A stretch of 6,906 nucleotides of DNA from CAZNHL01 sp964572965 (lineage in GTDB: Bacteria > Bacteroidota > Bacteroidia > Cytophagales > UBA9547): positions 1 to 6,906 of the forward strand of contig CAZNHL010000121.1 of NCBI GenBank assembly GCA_964572965.1, given 5' to 3'. The notes under the pieces are model-generated. The model was given only the letters and a program-made list of their open reading frames with translations, made no database searches and was not told the DNA's origin. Numbering within the stretch: the first letter of the stretch is position 1; each line of letters opens with the position of its first letter. Shown here piece after piece: positions 5,187 to 6,906 of the stretch. A program made the position numbers and the translations under genes.

Positions 5187-5963
5187 ATGTATAAACAAAA
5201 GCTCTCAATACTCATAAACTCAGATTGTGACAGAGAAAAGTTATATGACGAGTTCGAAACATTTCTGGGAAATCTCTGTAAAACAGGCCAGATACAAGCA
5301 GGCTATGAAACTCCATATATTAACAATGCTAAGAATGAAATTATAACTTATCAGACGTCATTAGAAAAAACTTCTTTGTCTGACCAGTATTATGACGACT
5401 ATACTAAAGAAAGATTAAAAAACATCGAAGAATGGTGCAATTCGAAACTCATTATTGAAACAATAGGAACATCAATTCCTCGTACAAAAGATGTATGTAC
5501 ATGCAAAAAACCTACTTCTTATACTCTATTTACACATGCTTTTAATGATACCTCACCACTTGATTGTGGTGATTGCAACAAAGTAATCCCAATTTATAGA
5601 TTGCAACAACTACGCTATGATGACAAGATGAAAATTTATAAATGGGAAATGAATTACAAAGCATGTGATAATCTGCAACTAGGCTGTACAGTTGGTGAAA
5701 AATGGGCCACAAAACAAATGTCTGATCCCAAGTCTCAACTTTCAAAAGAAGGACTTGAAATCTGCAAGATTATTAAAAATGCCACCGGGCAGCCTACTTA
5801 CTATTACTTATTTAATTACAGGCATATACCACACAAAAAAGATAAAGGGAGAAAATGCCCATCATGTAATGGAGAATGGTTATTAAAAAATCAGCTACAC
5901 GAGTTTTATGACTTTAAATGTGATAAATGCCATCTACTTTCTTCTTTTAGCTCTGTAGCATGA
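5187..5963 (+). CDS. Zn-ribbon protein, DUF2310-like, possibly nucleic-acid binding
   Basis: A 258-residue protein with two Cys-rich sites. The first is C104-x-C106 with C127-G-D-C130; the second is C224-P-S-C227 with C245-D-K-C248, close to the C-terminus (KCPSCNGEWLL...FYDFKCDKCHLL). Each site can hold one zinc. Between them lies an aromatic-rich stretch (IYRLQQLRYDD...GQPTYYYLFNYR). Length and the closing zinc ribbon fit DUF2310, described as Zn-ribbon-containing and possibly nucleic-acid-binding; its biochemical role is not known to me. The N-terminal half has no recognised motif. No signal peptide or membrane helix is seen, so it is cytosolic. It follows the Fic gene on the same strand after 95 bases with its own possible promoter. 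Its TGA stop codon lies inside repeat B, copy 2. Confidence 0.7.
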   Translation: MYKQKLSILINSDCDREKLYDEFETFLGNLCKTGQIQAGYETPYINNAKNEIITYQTSLEKTSLSDQYYDDYTKERLKNIEEWCNSKLIIETIGTSIPRTKDVCTCKKPTSYTLFTHAFNDTSPLDCGDCNKVIPIYRLQQLRYDDKMKIYKWEMNYKACDNLQLGCTVGEKWATKQMSDPKSQLSKEGLEICKIIKNATGQPTYYYLFNYRHIPHKKDKGRKCPSCNGEWLLKNQLHEFYDFKCDKCHLLSSFSSVA

Positions 5964-5972
5964 TACTATCAT
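5960..5972. repeat. Repeat B, copy 2: right arm of the Fic-operator palindrome
   Basis: ATGATACTATCAT is identical to 4111-4123. Only the right arm of the 24-bp palindrome is present, although it still has the inner near-symmetry TGATA-C-TATCA. It contains the stop codon of the zinc-ribbon gene. Confidence 0.8.
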
Positions 5973-5977
5973 AAACA

Positions 5978-6014
5978 AAACGAGCCCGTCCAAACAGAAC
6001 GGGCTCGTTTATTA
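5978..6014. terminator. Bidirectional intrinsic terminator between the zinc-ribbon gene and hppA
   Basis: A perfect 12-bp stem (5978-5989 with 5999-6010, arm AAACGAGCCCGT) encloses a 9-base loop. T-rich sequence follows on the plus strand (TTTATTATATA) and on the minus strand (TTTTGTTTAT). It lies 19 bases beyond the hppA stop codon and 14 bases beyond the zinc-ribbon stop codon, so it can end both transcripts. The left arm is also repeat C, copy 2 (5977-5988). Confidence 0.92.
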
Positions 6015-6029
6015 TATAGTCTGAAGTTT

Positions 6030-6906
6030 CTACAAGAATGGTGCAATCACCATTGCAACAATAGAAACCAACTTGATCAGGATATTCAAAGATGGTCCGG
6101 AAGTATCTTTAAACGGATCACCGACGGTATCACCAACTACAGCAGCTTTATGAGGCTCTGAGCCCTTGTAATATACTTTACCATTGATATCTACACCTTT
6201 CTCAAAGATCTTCTTAGCATTGTCCCAGGCACCTCCGGCATTTGACTGGAAGAATGCCATCATAACACCTGACACCAATACACCGGCAAGGAAACCGCCT
6301 AAAGCCTCTGCACCCAACGTTGCACCTACTGCAATTGGAAACACAAAAGCCATAGCACCAGGAATAATCATGTGCTTTAAAGCAGCGTTCATGGAGATTT
6401 CAATACACTTCTGATAGTCAGCTTCCGCTTTTCCCTCCAAAATACCTTTGATTTCGCGGAACTGACGGCGAACTTCTTCTACCATCGCATTTGCTGCCTG
6501 TCCAACTGCTTTGATCGCGAAAGAAGAGAAAAGGAAAGGTAACATCCCTCCGATCAATAAACCACCTAATACCTGTGCATTAGAAATATCAATATGCTTC
6601 AGGTGTGTTGTTTTCATGAAAGCTGAGAACATCGCCAGGGCTGTCAATGCTGCCGAAGCGATTGCAAAGCCTTTACCTATTGCAGCTGTTGTATTTCCAA
6701 CGGTATCAAGCACGTCAGTTCTTTCGCGGACACTATCCGGCATATGGCTCATTTCAGCAATACCACCTGCATTATCTGCAATAGGACCGAAAGCATCAAT
6801 AGCCATTTGCATACCTGTAATCGTCGTACCAAGATCCTTAGCCACCGTTGTCATCGAGACGTTCATCACGGTGCTGTCGAGCACCATCACGAACTGGCTC
6901 ACGGCC
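6030..6906 (-). CDS. hppA: K+-dependent membrane pyrophosphatase HppA, C-terminal part, with foreign 5' end
   Basis: The frame is open to the right edge; the first visible GTG (6902) is not a supported start. From about 6803 downward the protein is HppA: DAFGPIADNAGGIAEM (a pyrophosphate-binding segment), GNTTAAIGKGFAIASA, MVEEVRRQFREIKGI, FFQSNAGGAWDNAKK, GSEPHKAAVVGDTVGDPFKDTSGPSLNILIK and the hydrophobic end VAMVIAPFL. The enzyme couples pyrophosphate hydrolysis to H+ or Na+ export across the inner membrane. Ala and Gly in GNTTAAIG mark the K+-dependent subfamily; H+ versus Na+ cannot be told because that part is missing. A complete HppA has about 700-800 residues, of which about 255 are here. 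The upstream residues resemble an MFS transporter. A terminator follows the stop codon. Confidence 0.93.
   Translation of the reverse strand, partial: AVSQFVMVLDSTVMNVSMTTVAKDLGTTITGMQMAIDAFGPIADNAGGIAEMSHMPDSVRERTDVLDTVGNTTAAIGKGFAIASAALTALAMFSAFMKTTHLKHIDISNAQVLGGLLIGGMLPFLFSSFAIKAVGQAANAMVEEVRRQFREIKGILEGKAEADYQKCIEISMNAALKHMIIPGAMAFVFPIAVGATLGAEALGGFLAGVLVSGVMMAFFQSNAGGAWDNAKKIFEKGVDINGKVYYKGSEPHKAAVVGDTVGDPFKDTSGPSLNILIKLVSIVAMVIAPFL
6798..6905 (-). other. MFS (DHA2-like) N-terminal segment joined in frame to HppA
   Basis: The residues SQFVMVLDSTVMNVS, then TTVAKDLGTTITGMQMAI, match the first-helix region of DHA2-type drug exporters (FMxxLDxTxxNVAL...DLGxxxTxxQ), where a Thr and more MFS sequence would follow. 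Here DAFGPIADNAGG of HppA follows instead. Codons from 6905 to 6852 (18 codons) all end in G or C; from 6851 on, A and T endings are common, as elsewhere in the window. A join by recombination or mis-assembly is likely; its exact base is unclear, between about 6854 and 6798. Confidence 0.65.

Noticed and set aside
4135..5963. Fic and zinc-ribbon genes as a classical toxin-antitoxin pair
   Set aside because: The Fic protein carries its own inhibitory motif (class II), the second gene is larger than Fic antitoxins and follows after 95 bases with its own possible promoter. No evidence ties it to inhibition.
4022..5989. Module as an insertion sequence or integron cassette
   Set aside because: No transposase, integrase, terminal inverted repeats or attC-like hairpin is seen; the repeats are short and derived from neighbouring regulatory DNA.
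6184..6414. Plus-strand 76-codon open frame over hppA
   Set aside because: It is antisense to the conserved HppA region; shadow frame.

Overview
The window reads as a piece of a Bacteroidota chromosome, most likely from the Sphingobacteriia (Pedobacter-like). The signs are low GC, no clear Shine-Dalgarno sequences, several matches to the Bacteroidota promoter core TAnnTTTG, and protein types common in that group (NamZ/DUF1343, LolC/E-like permease, GyrI-like protein paired with a YafY-type WYL regulator, K+-dependent HppA). No rRNA, tRNA, CRISPR array or transposase gene was seen.

Left part (1-2560). The N-terminal third of a secreted exo-beta-N-acetylmuramidase (NamZ family) runs leftward off the window. 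It diverges from a LolC/LolE-type ABC permease. Both appear to start with TTG. Beyond the permease lies a 159-bp intergenic element built of five TTAGGGA heptamers facing five degenerate inverted heptamers. Next come a minus-strand terminator and a small secreted Cys-motif protein. A 315-base stretch without a convincing gene follows.

Middle part (2561-4134). A GyrI-like effector-binding protein and a WYL-domain regulator form a minus-strand operon with a 5-base gap. Its promoter carries a good TAnnTTTG core and a TGACA-N6-TGTCA inverted repeat, a candidate operator for the WYL protein.

Right part (4022-6010). Two plus-strand genes, a class II Fic AMP-transferase-type protein with a C-terminal winged helix and a two-zinc-ribbon protein (DUF2310-like), sit between two minus-strand housekeeping loci. 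Short repeats occur in the order A-B-[Fic]-C-A-[Zn-ribbon]-B-C, where A is the WYL-type operator, B half of a perfect 24-bp palindrome over the Fic promoter, and C the left half of the hppA terminator. Gene ends coincide with the repeats. This looks like a two-gene accessory insertion or a duplicated insertion site, and it is the most interesting part of the window.

Right edge (6030-6906). The C-terminal part of a membrane pyrophosphatase (HppA) runs in from the right edge. Its first ~35 visible residues look like the start of a DHA2-type MFS drug transporter rather than HppA, and third-position GC changes abruptly within that stretch. This is either an in-frame fusion or, more likely, an assembly chimera at the edge.
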